Below are positions 55,427 through 63,853 of a DNA stretch of 64,000 bases, in pieces. The notes beneath the pieces are model-generated. The model was not told where the DNA came from and made no database searches. It worked only from the letters and a program-made list of their open reading frames with translations. The stretch is from Rhodococcus triatomae BKS 15-14 (lineage in GTDB: Bacteria > Actinomycetota > Actinomycetes > Mycobacteriales > Mycobacteriaceae): assembly GCA_000341795.1 (NCBI GenBank), contig AODO01000018.1, positions 124,001 to 188,000 on the forward strand, written 5' to 3'. The translations under genes were made by a program, and so were the position numbers. The stretch's first letter is position 1. Each line of letters begins with the position of its first letter.

Positions 55427-56652
55427 CGACCGAGCTCCTCCGCAATCGCGCGGATCCCCACCAGCGCCTCGGCGAAGCTCGTGCTGAGCGGGCTCGGGCC
55501 CAGCCGGAGACCCTGCGGTGCCCGGAAGTCGGGGATCACGCCGCGCGCCCACAGTCGGGGAGTCACGTCGCGGAACGCGGGGTGGTCGAGGGTGATGTGG
55601 CCGCCGCGCCGCTCAGCGTCGAGCGGCGAGGCGATCCGCACCTCGGGGAGGAGGGTACGGGTGAGGTCGATCAGGTAGCCGGTCAGCTGTACCGACTTCG
55701 CCCGCACGGCGCGCACACCCGCCCGGTCGATCAGGTCGATCGTGGACTGCACCGCGATCATTCCGAGGATCGCGGGGGTGCCGCTGACGACCCGTCGGAT
55801 GCCGTCCGCCGGAACGAAACCCGGTCCCATCTCGAAGGGATCGCGGCGGCCCATCCAGCCCTGGATCGGCTGCCGGAAGGAATCGAGGTGCTCGGCGGCG
55901 ACATACGCGAAAGCGGGCGACCCCGGGCCGCCGTTGAGATACTTGTAGGTGCACCCCACTGCGAAATCGACGTTCCACGAGTCGAGTTCGATCGGCACGC
56001 TGCCTGCGGAGTGGCACAGATCCCACAGCACCAGGGCGCCTGCGTCGTGCGCGCAGCGGGTGATCGCCTCGGCGTCGGCGAGGAAACCGGAGCGGTAGGC
56101 GACGTGACTGAGCACCACCAGCGCCGTGTGCTCGCTGATCGCCTCGCGTGCGGCCTCGAGTCCGACACCCGACGAGGGATCGACGGTGATCCAGCGCAGG
56201 TCCAGTCCCAGCTCGTCCGCGATGCCCTCGAGGACATACCGGTCGGTGGGGAAGTTGTCGGTGTCGAGGACGATCTCGGTCCGGGCCGGCCGCATCGCGA
56301 GCGCGCCGCGGGCGAGCTTGTAGAGCAGCACCGTCGTCGAGTCGCCGATCGTCGTCTGTCCGGCCTCGGCGCCGAGCACCACGGCACCGAGCCGGTTGCC
56401 GATGGTCAGCGGAAGGTCCATCCACTGCTCGTCCCACCCGCGGATCAGCCGGCCCGACCACTGCGCGACGGCGGCGGCGATCGCCTCCGTCGCCGAGATC
56501 GTCGGGCGGCCCAGGGAATTGCCGTCCAGATACGAGACCACGTCGGAGCCGGGGTCGTCGGCGCCGTGGAACAGGGACCGGTACGCGTGCAACGGATCCG
56601 CCTCGTCGAGCGTGGCGGCGGCCTGCTCGAGTTCGTGGAAGTCGACGGTCAT
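55423..56652 (-). CDS. kynU: Kynureninase
   Basis: The product is 409 aa. It is a PLP enzyme with the kynureninase pattern: VVSYLDGNSLGRP, RGWDEQWMDLPLTIGNRLG, DTDNFPTDRYV, WDLCHSAGSVPIELD (cofactor-binding Asp 211) and the Schiff-base K237 in CTYKYLNGGPGSPAFAY, then IQGWMGRRDPFEM. It cleaves L-kynurenine to anthranilate and alanine. Its ATG overlaps the stop of the amidohydrolase gene (ATGA), and it is the last gene of the operon kynA-amidohydrolase-kynU. Confidence 0.96.
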   Translation of the reverse strand: MTVDFHELEQAAATLDEADPLHAYRSLFHGADDPGSDVVSYLDGNSLGRPTISATEAIAAAVAQWSGRLIRGWDEQWMDLPLTIGNRLGAVVLGAEAGQTTIGDSTTVLLYKLARGALAMRPARTEIVLDTDNFPTDRYVLEGIADELGLDLRWITVDPSSGVGLEAAREAISEHTALVVLSHVAYRSGFLADAEAITRCAHDAGALVLWDLCHSAGSVPIELDSWNVDFAVGCTYKYLNGGPGSPAFAYVAAEHLDSFRQPIQGWMGRRDPFEMGPGFVPADGIRRVVSGTPAILGMIAVQSTIDLIDRAGVRAVRAKSVQLTGYLIDLTRTLLPEVRIASPLDAERRGGHITLDHPAFRDVTPRLWARGVIPDFRAPQGLRLGPSPLSTSFAEALVGIRAIAEELGR

Positions 56653-57671
56653 CGGGATACCCCCTCGAGGTCGGTGACGGTGACGATCCGCGCCCGGGTG
56701 AGCCAGTCGGCGACGTCGTCGGAGGACCGTGGTGGGGCGCCGGGGACGACGGTGACGCGGTCGACCCCGGCGGCGAGCCGCCCGACCGCATCGCCCTCCG
56801 TCATGGCGGAGACGATGTCGTCACGGTCCAGCCCCGCGGCGAACAGCGCTCGGACCTCCGACGGGTTGGGGCCCCGCGGCAGATCACCGTTGCCGAGATC
56901 CGTCCCGTACCGCACCCGCCCGCCCGCGGCGTGGAAGCGACGCAGATTGTCCACGGCGACAGCGAGTTCGGGTCCGGAGTGGATGGCGAGGGTGCTGATC
57001 CAGACCGTCGACCGGGCCGCCGCCTCGACCAACGCGTCGTCGAGCGTCTCGGTCCACGGGGTGTGGGCGAGGACGTCGACCCCGGCCGCGACGGCCCGGG
57101 CACACTGCCCGACGCCCTCGACGTGCGCGACCGCCTTCAGCCCCACCGCGTGCGCCGCCGCGACCACGGCGGCGAGCACCACGTCGTCGAAGACCGGACC
57201 GGCCACGGAGTTCAGGGCGAGTTTGACGAAGGCCGCACCCGCATCGGCCTGCTCGCGGACCGCGTCGGCTGCGTCCCCGGCGGAGGTGACCTCCCGCACC
57301 GATCCTCGTGGCGCCCAGGCCCGGTCGCTCGGGTAGCCGTGCGGTGCGGTGAGGAACTGTCCGGCGAAACGCACCCGTGGCAGGCCGGCGACGGCGGGAC
57401 CGCTCGGGTTCGGCCACGCCGCCGCCGCGTCCAGTCCCGCCCCGAGGTCGTGCACCTCGTCGAGGCCGCCCGTGTACAGCGCTCCGGCATCGACGAGTTC
57501 GAGATGCACGTGTGCGTCCCGGAATCCGGGGAACACGGTGCCCTCGACGGTGACGTCCGCGACGGAGCCGACGGGGCCCGGCCGGATCAGCCCGTCGTCG
57601 AGGGTGAAGCCGACCGGTCCGGTCCACCGCCCTTGCCACGACTCGGCGGCAGCGATCGTCCGCGCCGGCAC
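56649..57671 (-). CDS. Amidohydrolase, candidate N-formylkynurenine deformylase
   Basis: The product is 340 aa from GTG 57671, one base after the kynA stop. It is an amidohydrolase-superfamily TIM barrel with the metal ligands in order: H54-x-H56 (GFRDAHVHLEL), a Lys at 150 (AFVKLALNS) in the carboxylated-lysine position, H183 (AVAHVEG), H203 and D258 (YGTDLGN). Being wedged between tryptophan dioxygenase and kynureninase with overlaps on both sides, it occupies the position of the missing formamidase. It shows neither the KynB His-x-Gly-Thr-His-x-Asp motif nor the alpha/beta-hydrolase HGGxW motif. The function is inferred from context. Confidence 0.82.
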   Translation of the reverse strand: MPARTIAAAESWQGRWTGPVGFTLDDGLIRPGPVGSVADVTVEGTVFPGFRDAHVHLELVDAGALYTGGLDEVHDLGAGLDAAAAWPNPSGPAVAGLPRVRFAGQFLTAPHGYPSDRAWAPRGSVREVTSAGDAADAVREQADAGAAFVKLALNSVAGPVFDDVVLAAVVAAAHAVGLKAVAHVEGVGQCARAVAAGVDVLAHTPWTETLDDALVEAAARSTVWISTLAIHSGPELAVAVDNLRRFHAAGGRVRYGTDLGNGDLPRGPNPSEVRALFAAGLDRDDIVSAMTEGDAVGRLAAGVDRVTVVPGAPPRSSDDVADWLTRARIVTVTDLEGVSR

Positions 57672-57672
57672 G

Positions 57673-58545
57673 TCATCGCCCGACTTCGGTGCGGACCGCG
57701 AACAGTTCCGGGAAGAAGGTCAGGTCCAGCGCCCGCTGCAGGAACCCGACACCGCTCGACCCGCCGGTTCCGGGCTTCGTGCCGATGGTGCGCAGCACCG
57801 TCCGCATGTGCCGGAACCGCCAGAGCTGGAAGTTCTCCTCCAGGTCCACGAGTTCCTCGAACGACTCGTATGCCGACCAGTGCTCGTGCGGGTGCTCGTA
57901 GACGTGTTTGATCAGGGGGATCAGCTCGGCGTTCGAGGTGTACGGCGCACTGACGTCCCGGTTCAGTGCCGACTCGGGGACGTCGAGGCCGGTGCGGTGG
58001 AGGTGTCGCCAGAACTCGTCGTACAGGCTCGGCTGCGCCAGCAGCCGCGACAGCAGCTCGTGCGACCGCGGGTCCGACTCGAACACGCGCAGCGCGTCCG
58101 CGTTCTTGTTGCCGAGGACGAACTCGACCGCGCGGTACTGGCAGGACTGGAACCCCGACGCCTGGCCGAGGAAGCCGCGGAACTGCGAGTACTCGGTCGG
58201 GGTCAGCGTCGCCAGTACCGACCACTGCTCGGTCAGCGACTTCTGGATGTGCTTGACGCGGGCGATGCACTTGAGGGCCACGGCGATGTCGTCGGCGGCC
58301 AGAGCCGATGTCGCACCCTCCAGTTCGTGCAGCGTCAGCTTCAGCCACAACTCACTGGTCTGGTGGGCGATGATGAACAGCAGCTCGTCGTGGTGGACAG
58401 GGGTGCTCACGGGGTGCTGCGCGGAGAGCAGGGTGTCGAGGTCGAGATACGAGGCGTAGCTCATCCGGTCGCTGAAGTCCGTGACGATGCCAGGCTCGAC
58501 AGCCCTGACATTCTCCTCGCCCGCGTCCCCGTCTCGGTCGCCCAT
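57673..58545 (-). CDS. kynA: Tryptophan 2,3-dioxygenase
   Basis: The product is 290 aa if ATG 58545 is used; upstream in-frame ATGs lengthen it with residues not typical of the family. The haem enzyme's signatures are SYASYLDLDTLLSAQHP, the substrate-site HHDELLFIIAHQTSELWLKLTLHEL, QFRGFLGQASGFQSCQYRAVEF, and the haem-proximal region ENFQLWRFRHMRTVLRTIGTKPGTGGSSGVGFL. It opens the indole ring of L-tryptophan to N-formylkynurenine. It leads the kyn operon and is divergent from the luciferase-like monooxygenase gene across 175 bp. Confidence 0.97.
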   Translation of the reverse strand: MGDRDGDAGEENVRAVEPGIVTDFSDRMSYASYLDLDTLLSAQHPVSTPVHHDELLFIIAHQTSELWLKLTLHELEGATSALAADDIAVALKCIARVKHIQKSLTEQWSVLATLTPTEYSQFRGFLGQASGFQSCQYRAVEFVLGNKNADALRVFESDPRSHELLSRLLAQPSLYDEFWRHLHRTGLDVPESALNRDVSAPYTSNAELIPLIKHVYEHPHEHWSAYESFEELVDLEENFQLWRFRHMRTVLRTIGTKPGTGGSSGVGFLQRALDLTFFPELFAVRTEVGR

Positions 58546-58720
58546 GACCCGACCCTGCCGCACCTGGCGCGGCGCGTCCAGGCGGGCGACGTCGGCCCAG
58601 TTCGGGAGGTCGTCCCGCGAATGTCCTCTTTCGAGGACTGTCGCAACTGTGACCACGGTCATAACTTTTCTCGTGATGTCGCCCAGATCACAAGAGGCGT
58701 CCGGATCACAAGGAGTGACC

Positions 58721-59890
58721 ATGGATCGGTTGAAGTTCGGGATCTTCCTCGCCCCCCTCCACGCGCCCGGCCAGAACCCGACGCTCCTGCTGCAGCGCGA
58801 CCTGGAACTGGTGCAGCGGCTGGAGGAACTCGGCTACGACGAGGCCTGGTTCGGTGAGCACCACTCGGCGGGGTCGGAGATCTACGCCTCCCCGGAGATC
58901 ATGATCGCCGCCGCAGGCGAGCGGACGAAGCGGATCAAGCTCGGCACCGGCGTGACCTCGGTGTCCTACCACAACCCGCTGTGGGCTGCCGAGCGCATGG
59001 TGATGCTCGACCACCTCACCCACGGCCGCGTCATGTTCGGTCTCGGACCCGGGTCGCTGCCCACCGACGCCGCGATGCTCGGCCTGTCGCAGATCGACAC
59101 GCGGGAGCTGCTCGAGGAGAACGCCGACATCATCATGCGGCTGCTGCGCGGCGAGTCGGTCACCGCGAAGACGCGCACGCACGAGTTGGTAGATGCGCAG
59201 ATCCAGATGGCGCCGTACTCGTCGCCGCTGTTCGACGTCGCCGTCGCCGCGGTCGCCTCGCCGACCGGTTCCCGGCTGGCGGGCAAGCACGGTGTTGGCC
59301 TGCTGTCCATCGCCGCGACCCTGAGCGCCGACGGCTTCAACGCTCTCCAGCACCACTGGGGGATCGTCGAGGAGTTCGCCGCGCAGTCCGGACGCAGCGC
59401 CGAGGTCGACCGCTCGAAGTGGCGTCTGGTCGGTCCGTTCCACATCGCGGAGACGAAGGAGCAGGCCTACAAGGACGTCGAGCACGGAATCGAGCACTGG
59501 TTCAACTACTTCCAGAAGGTCGCGGCCTTCCCGCAGATGGCGGTCCTCGGCGACAACAAGCGCGAGATGATCGACTTCATCAACACCGCGGGCATCGGCG
59601 TGATCGGCACCGCGGAGGAGGCCCGCGGACAGGTACAGCGACTCGTCGACCAGTCCGGAGGCTTCGGCACCCTGCTCCTGCAGGGTCACGACTGGGCGAA
59701 TCCTGTTGCGACGCAGCGCTCGTTCGAACTGTTCGCGCAGGATGTCATGCCCTGGTTCCAGGGTCAGGCGCAGCCGCTGGTCGACGCCGCGGAACGGGCC
59801 GGACAGGCGCGGGCCGGGCATGCGGCGGCGCACCTGCACGCGGTCGAGCACATGACCAAGAAGTACGAGGCCGAGCTCGGGCGGGTGTGA
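58721..59890 (+). CDS. Luciferase-like (LLM) flavin-dependent monooxygenase
   Basis: The product is 389 aa from ATG 58721 (AAGGAG site); the longer frame upstream is not coding-like. The bacterial luciferase TIM barrel shows as KFGIFLAPLHAPGQNPTLLLQRDLELVQRLEELGYDEAWFGEHHSAG, IKLGTGVTSVSYHNPLWAAERMVMLDHLTHGRVMFGLGPGS and SPTGSRLAGKHGVGLLSIAA. The nearest functional type is the limonene-monooxygenase subgroup, which uses reduced FMN or F420. The next genes include a flavin reductase that could supply FMNH2. The substrate is unknown. Confidence 0.92.
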   Translation: MDRLKFGIFLAPLHAPGQNPTLLLQRDLELVQRLEELGYDEAWFGEHHSAGSEIYASPEIMIAAAGERTKRIKLGTGVTSVSYHNPLWAAERMVMLDHLTHGRVMFGLGPGSLPTDAAMLGLSQIDTRELLEENADIIMRLLRGESVTAKTRTHELVDAQIQMAPYSSPLFDVAVAAVASPTGSRLAGKHGVGLLSIAATLSADGFNALQHHWGIVEEFAAQSGRSAEVDRSKWRLVGPFHIAETKEQAYKDVEHGIEHWFNYFQKVAAFPQMAVLGDNKREMIDFINTAGIGVIGTAEEARGQVQRLVDQSGGFGTLLLQGHDWANPVATQRSFELFAQDVMPWFQGQAQPLVDAAERAGQARAGHAAAHLHAVEHMTKKYEAELGRV

Positions 59891-59892
59891 CG

Positions 59893-60309
59893 ATGGCCGA
59901 GGTGCGGGTGCGACAGGAGTTCGCGGACAGCGCGTCGCAGGTGTGGTCGATCGTCGGCGATCCGGGCGCGGTCGACCGGTGGATCCCGTCGGTCGCCTCG
60001 GTCCGGATGGACGGCACGATGCGGCACATCGTCTTCCCGGACGGGCAGCCCGCCCGGGAACGCATCGCTGAACTCGACGACGAGGGTCGCCACTACACGT
60101 ACGAGTACGTCGACGGCCCGTTGGCGCTGGCCCACTACAGCTCGACGCTGACGGTCGTGGAGACGTCCCCGTCGGGGTGCGCGATCGAGTGGAACGCCAC
60201 GTTCGCGGCGTCCTCGCCGGAGGCGGAACCCGAACTCGTGCAGGGCATCGAGGCGATCTACCGGGCAGCGCTTGGCGAGCTGTCGAGCGTTCTCGCCGCG
60301 ACGCCGTGA
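59893..60309 (+). CDS. SRPBCC polyketide-cyclase-like protein
   Basis: The product is 138 aa from ATG 59893, two bases after the monooxygenase stop. The START-like fold is visible in EVRVRQEFADSASQVWSIVGDPGAVDRWIPSVASVRMDG, then YEYVDGPLALAHYSSTLTVVE and the long C-terminal helix PELVQGIEAIYRAALGELSSVL. Proteins of this kind bind hydrophobic substrates or cyclise them, so it may deliver or process the monooxygenase substrate. This is a context inference. A strong hairpin follows. Confidence 0.88.
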   Translation: MAEVRVRQEFADSASQVWSIVGDPGAVDRWIPSVASVRMDGTMRHIVFPDGQPARERIAELDDEGRHYTYEYVDGPLALAHYSSTLTVVETSPSGCAIEWNATFAASSPEAEPELVQGIEAIYRAALGELSSVLAATP

Positions 60310-60368
60310 GCGCCGCCGTTCCAGGAAACACCGCGATCACCCGGGGCGGCGACCCCGAATGACAGTTC

Positions 60369-60407
60369 CCCGCGTGTCCGGGATCCACCGGATCCCGGAC
60401 ACGCGGG
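60369..60407 (+). terminator. Perfect 18-bp hairpin inside the monooxygenase cluster
   Basis: The arms 60369-60386 and 60390-60407 pair perfectly with a 3-nt loop. The stem ends 16 nt before the flavin reductase ATG, just ahead of its AAGGAG site. It is either a terminator separating the first two genes from the rest or an RNA element tuning their ratio. Confidence 0.85.
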
Positions 60408-60423
60408 TCGAAGGAGCAGCCCC

Positions 60424-60969
60424 ATGGACATCACCACCACCCTGACCGCATCGGCGGTCCCGGCACGGCTGATGGCGCCGACCGAGATCCGGGACGCCTA
60501 CCGCGACGTCCTCGGCAAGTTCTGCACCGGTGTCGTGGTCGTCACCGCGCGTGACGTGAACGAAGAGCCGATCGGCCTCACCGTCGGGTCGTTCAGTTCC
60601 GTGTCGATGGAGCCGGCGTTGGTCGCCTTCTTCGTCGGCCACGGCTCGACGACCTTCCCCAAGGTCCGCGAGTACGGACACTTCTGCGCGAACATCCTCG
60701 CGGCCGACCAGCACGACCTCGGACGCACCTTCGCACGCCGCGGTGCGGACAAGTTCGACGGTGTCGAATGGTCCGCCGCGGCAACGGGATCTCCGAGGCT
60801 TGCCGGCGCGCACGCCTGGATCGACTGCGTCGTCGACGACGTGCACGCGGTCGGTGACCACGACCTCGTCGTCGGCCGGATCACGGAGCTGGGGGCGTCC
60901 GCGCAACGCGAACCGCTGCTGTTCTACTCGTCCACCTTCCACCGGTTGCATCCGGCGGGCACACCGTGA
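60424..60969 (+). CDS. Flavin reductase-like protein
   Basis: The product is 181 aa from ATG 60424 (AAGGAG site). It has the FMN-binding split barrel of two-component monooxygenase reductases: YRDVLGKFCTGVVVVTARDVNEEPIGLTVGSFSSVSMEPALVAFFVGHGSTTFPKVREYGHFCANILAADQHDL, and GAHAWIDCVVDDVHAVGDHDLVVGRI. It should reduce FMN with NAD(P)H and pass FMNH2 to the luciferase-like enzyme upstream. Its stop overlaps the start of the RibBA-like gene (GTGA-type overlap). Confidence 0.92.
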   Translation: MDITTTLTASAVPARLMAPTEIRDAYRDVLGKFCTGVVVVTARDVNEEPIGLTVGSFSSVSMEPALVAFFVGHGSTTFPKVREYGHFCANILAADQHDLGRTFARRGADKFDGVEWSAAATGSPRLAGAHAWIDCVVDDVHAVGDHDLVVGRITELGASAQREPLLFYSSTFHRLHPAGTP

Positions 60970-61976
60970 CCGGCCGCGACGACCGCGCCGTGCAGCGGTG
61001 CGTGGACCGGCTGCGATCGGGACGCCCGGTCGTGGTGGTGACCGACGGTGGCGTGGGTGTGGTGGTGATGGCGGCACCGTTCGTCACCACCCACGACGCA
61101 GCCTGGGTGCTGCGGCACACCTCCGGATACTTCGGTGTCGCGCTGTCGGGAGAGCGCACCCGGGCGCTCGCGTTGCCGCCGATGGCTGCCGATCCGGGGG
61201 ACGCGGGGGCGCCTGCCTTCACGGTGAGTGTCGACGCCGCCACCGGTGTCACCACCGGGATCAGCGCGGCGGACCGGGCACGAACCATTCGGCTGCTCGC
61301 CGCCGACCGGACGACTGCGTCCGACCTGACCCGGCCGGGGCACGTCTCGCCGTTGCGGGCGCAGGACGGCGGTGTGCTGGAGCGGCGCGGCCACGTCGAG
61401 GCCGCCGTGGACCTCTGCACCCTTGCGGGTCTCGCCCCCGCGGCGCTGGTCTGCCACCTCACCACCGAGGACGAACTCGACCTGCTCCGGGGGCCCGCCC
61501 TGTCGGCTTTCGCCGCGCGCGAGGGCCTGCCGGTCGTGACGATCGACCAACTCGTCCGCCACCGCTCGTCGCTCGCGCCGGTCGAACGCGGTGCGCAGGC
61601 GCGGATTCCGACCGAGCACGGCGCGTTCACCGCGATCGCCTATCGGGCGGTCGGTGGCGCCGAGCACCTGGCGCTGGTGACCGGCGATCCGGACGCCGTC
61701 GGTGCGCGGGTGCTCGTCCACCGCGAGTGCTTCGCCGGTGAGGTGCTGCGCTCGACCGGGTGCGAATGCGGGGTCCGGTTGTCGTCGGCGCTCGCGACCA
61801 TAGCGGCGGCCGGCTCCGGCGCGCTGGTCTACCTGCGTGCGGACCGGCACCAGGTGGTCGAGTGCGGACTGCAGGTGAACGGGCACGACCGGGACGTCGC
61901 CGCGGCGATCCTGCGCGATCTCGGAGTCGGTGCCGACCATCGCGCGCAGCCCGGGAGACTGCTCACCCCCGCATGA
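60966..61976 (+). CDS. Degenerate RibBA-like protein (DHBP synthase-GTP cyclohydrolase II)
   Basis: The product is 336 aa. The DHBP-synthase half (1-~200) is clear from AFTVSVDAATGVTTGISAADRARTI, RPGHVSPLRA and GHVEAAVDLCTLAGL. The catalytic acidic loop (normally D-D-x-x-R-E-N-E-G-D) is replaced by TDGGVGVVV at 26-34, and the later E-I-x-x-E-D-G is CHLTTEDEL. The GTP cyclohydrolase II half keeps the zinc cysteines C255-x10-C266-x-C268, but the conserved E-G-R-G-I-G-L loop is missing after LRADRH, and the protein ends ~25 residues early. It is thus probably not a normal riboflavin enzyme. It is coupled to the flavin reductase gene. Confidence 0.85.
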   Translation: MTGRDDRAVQRCVDRLRSGRPVVVVTDGGVGVVVMAAPFVTTHDAAWVLRHTSGYFGVALSGERTRALALPPMAADPGDAGAPAFTVSVDAATGVTTGISAADRARTIRLLAADRTTASDLTRPGHVSPLRAQDGGVLERRGHVEAAVDLCTLAGLAPAALVCHLTTEDELDLLRGPALSAFAAREGLPVVTIDQLVRHRSSLAPVERGAQARIPTEHGAFTAIAYRAVGGAEHLALVTGDPDAVGARVLVHRECFAGEVLRSTGCECGVRLSSALATIAAAGSGALVYLRADRHQVVECGLQVNGHDRDVAAAILRDLGVGADHRAQPGRLLTPA

Positions 61977-62760
61977 GCACGGCATCGCGCCGGTGCACGG
62001 CGGCCGCGAGCGAGGCGCGGTTGCGGTGACCCGTCGCCTCGAAGATCCGGCTGACGTACTTCTTGATCGTCAGTTCGGACAGCGACAGGCACCGCGCGAT
62101 GTCCAGATTGCTCATGCCCTCGCTGACGAGCCGGGCCACCTCGACCTGCCGCGGTGACAGCACGGCGAGCGGATCGTCGGGGCCTCCCGGCACGTCCGTT
62201 CCGGCGGCCGGGTCGTCGTGGGTCACGTGGCGCGCCCGCGCCCGCAGTTGACGGGCCAACACCGTGAGGGTCAGGCGGTCGCTCGGCTCCCACGGGTGGT
62301 GCCGGTTGAACATGCCGACGAGGGCCTCGCCGTCCGCGAACCGCAGGTGCAGCGCGGATGCCGTCCCCGTCCCGTACGTGTACAGGTAGTCCTCGACGTA
62401 GGCCCGCTGGGGGTCGGGGAGCGCGGTCAGTTGATCGAGGTCGGCGAACCCGAGCCGGGACAGTGTCCCGCGCGCTTCGGGGAGCGCGAAGACGTCCTTG
62501 TCCTGCCAGCGGTCCTGGTACTCGGGGAACATGGACCCGGTGGCACCGGTGAGGATCGGCGCCGGATCGGCGAACAGTTCCGCATAGCTCGGGCCGAAGA
62601 AGAACGTGACGTCCGGAACCTGGAACACGGACGACACCGCCTGCACGAGGGCCTGCTTGAACTCGTGGCCGTCCTCGGCGTCGCCGCACAGGTCCAGTAC
62701 CTCGAGGATTCCGGAAAGCTGTCGCGCAGAGAGGGTTTCCTTCCACGGCGAGGTTCCCAT
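61963..62760 (-). CDS. LuxR-type transcriptional regulator
   Basis: The product is 265 aa from ATG 62760 (GGGAG site). Residues 1-~180 form a GAF-like sensing domain (LSGILEVLDLCGDAEDGHEFKQALVQAVSSVFQVPDVTFFFG). The C-terminus is a NarL/LuxR helix-turn-helix (LSPRQVEVARLVSEGMSNLDIARCLSLSELTIKKYVSRIFEATG). There is no receiver domain, so it is a stand-alone ligand-responsive regulator. It is convergent with the RibBA-like gene, overlapping by 14 bp, and is the best candidate regulator of the monooxygenase cluster. Confidence 0.88.
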   Translation of the reverse strand: MGTSPWKETLSARQLSGILEVLDLCGDAEDGHEFKQALVQAVSSVFQVPDVTFFFGPSYAELFADPAPILTGATGSMFPEYQDRWQDKDVFALPEARGTLSRLGFADLDQLTALPDPQRAYVEDYLYTYGTGTASALHLRFADGEALVGMFNRHHPWEPSDRLTLTVLARQLRARARHVTHDDPAAGTDVPGGPDDPLAVLSPRQVEVARLVSEGMSNLDIARCLSLSELTIKKYVSRIFEATGHRNRASLAAAVHRRDAVLMRG

Positions 62761-62882
62761 CCGGACTCCCTTCCTACGTCCGCAGTCGATCCCGCGGGCG
62801 CCCGGGCCGGACCTGGTCCGGCGTTCGTTCCACGCTACCCGAACGATCGTTTGGCTACCAGGTCCTCGCGGATCGCCGGTAC

Positions 62883-63698
62883 CTACCTGGCGTCGCGGAA
62901 GACCGGCTCCCGCTTCTCCCGGCGGGCCGCCGTCGCCTCCTCGAAGTTGTCCGTCAGCAGCCGGATCATCAACTGGCCGAGACCCTCCTGGTTCATGTGC
63001 TGCGCCATCGACGAGGCGTCCAGGCTCGACCACAGGGTCCGTTTCGTCAGCTCGACTCCCGGCCGGGAGAAGGAGGCGATCCGCTGCGCGAGGTCGAAGC
63101 ACTCGTCGAGCAGGTCCTCCGGTTCGGTCAGCCTGGTCACCAGCCCGATCCGGTCGGCCTCCGCGGCGTCCACGTCGCGGCCCGACAGCATGATCTCGAA
63201 GGCACGTGAGGTGCCGATCGCCCGCGGCAGCAGGTAGCTCAGTCCCAGTTCGCTGGCCGTCAGACCGTTGTTGATACCGGCGGCGCGGAAGTAGGCGTCG
63301 GTGGAGGCGATGCGGATGTCCGCGGCAAGTGACAGGCAGAGGCCGCCGCCGATCGCCGCGCCGTTGACAGCCGCGATCACCGGTTGGTGCAGGCGCCGGA
63401 GAGTCAGCACGACCTCGTCGAGCAGTTCCATCGACCGCAACGCGATCGTCGGCCGGGTCAGTCCGTCGGTGTGCGGAATGGGACCGGCGGACGTCTGGTC
63501 GGCGCCCGAACAGAAGCCGCGACCCGCGCCGGTGAGGACCACCGCGCGCACCGAATTGTCGTTGCCGATCGCCTCGAGCGCTTCCTTGAAGGGGATCATC
63601 ACGTCGAACGCCATCGCGTTCATCCGCTCCGGGCGATTCAGCGTCACCAGCGCGACCTGCTCGCGGGGACGCTCGACGAGGACGAAGCTCACGGACAC
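62883..63698 (-). CDS. Enoyl-CoA hydratase/isomerase family protein
   Basis: The product is 271 aa. The crotonase fold has VALVTLNRPERMNAMAFDV, the first oxyanion-hole segment VLTGAGRGFCSGADQTS and the second IAAVNGAAIGGGLCLSLAADIRIASTDAYFRAAGINNGL. The position usually holding the first catalytic Glu is Ala-Ala-Gly-Ile, and the second region keeps Glu in LTASELGLSYLLP, so the exact reaction (hydration, isomerisation or other) is uncertain. It lies upstream of the luxR gene on the same strand, 122 bp apart. Confidence 0.92.
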   Translation of the reverse strand: MSVSFVLVERPREQVALVTLNRPERMNAMAFDVMIPFKEALEAIGNDNSVRAVVLTGAGRGFCSGADQTSAGPIPHTDGLTRPTIALRSMELLDEVVLTLRRLHQPVIAAVNGAAIGGGLCLSLAADIRIASTDAYFRAAGINNGLTASELGLSYLLPRAIGTSRAFEIMLSGRDVDAAEADRIGLVTRLTEPEDLLDECFDLAQRIASFSRPGVELTKRTLWSSLDASSMAQHMNQEGLGQLMIRLLTDNFEEATAARREKREPVFRDAR

Positions 63699-63853
63699 TC
63701 CTGTTCGACGGCGGTGGGGTTCGGTGTCGCCGACCCTACGACGCGCAGTCGCGCGGAATCAGTGCTTTCGGCGAGGGCGCTCCGGACCCGGCCGGCGGAC
63801 CAGTGGTCGCGGTGGCGTCCTCGGTCGGGAGGGGCAGGCGGGACCCCGCCCGG

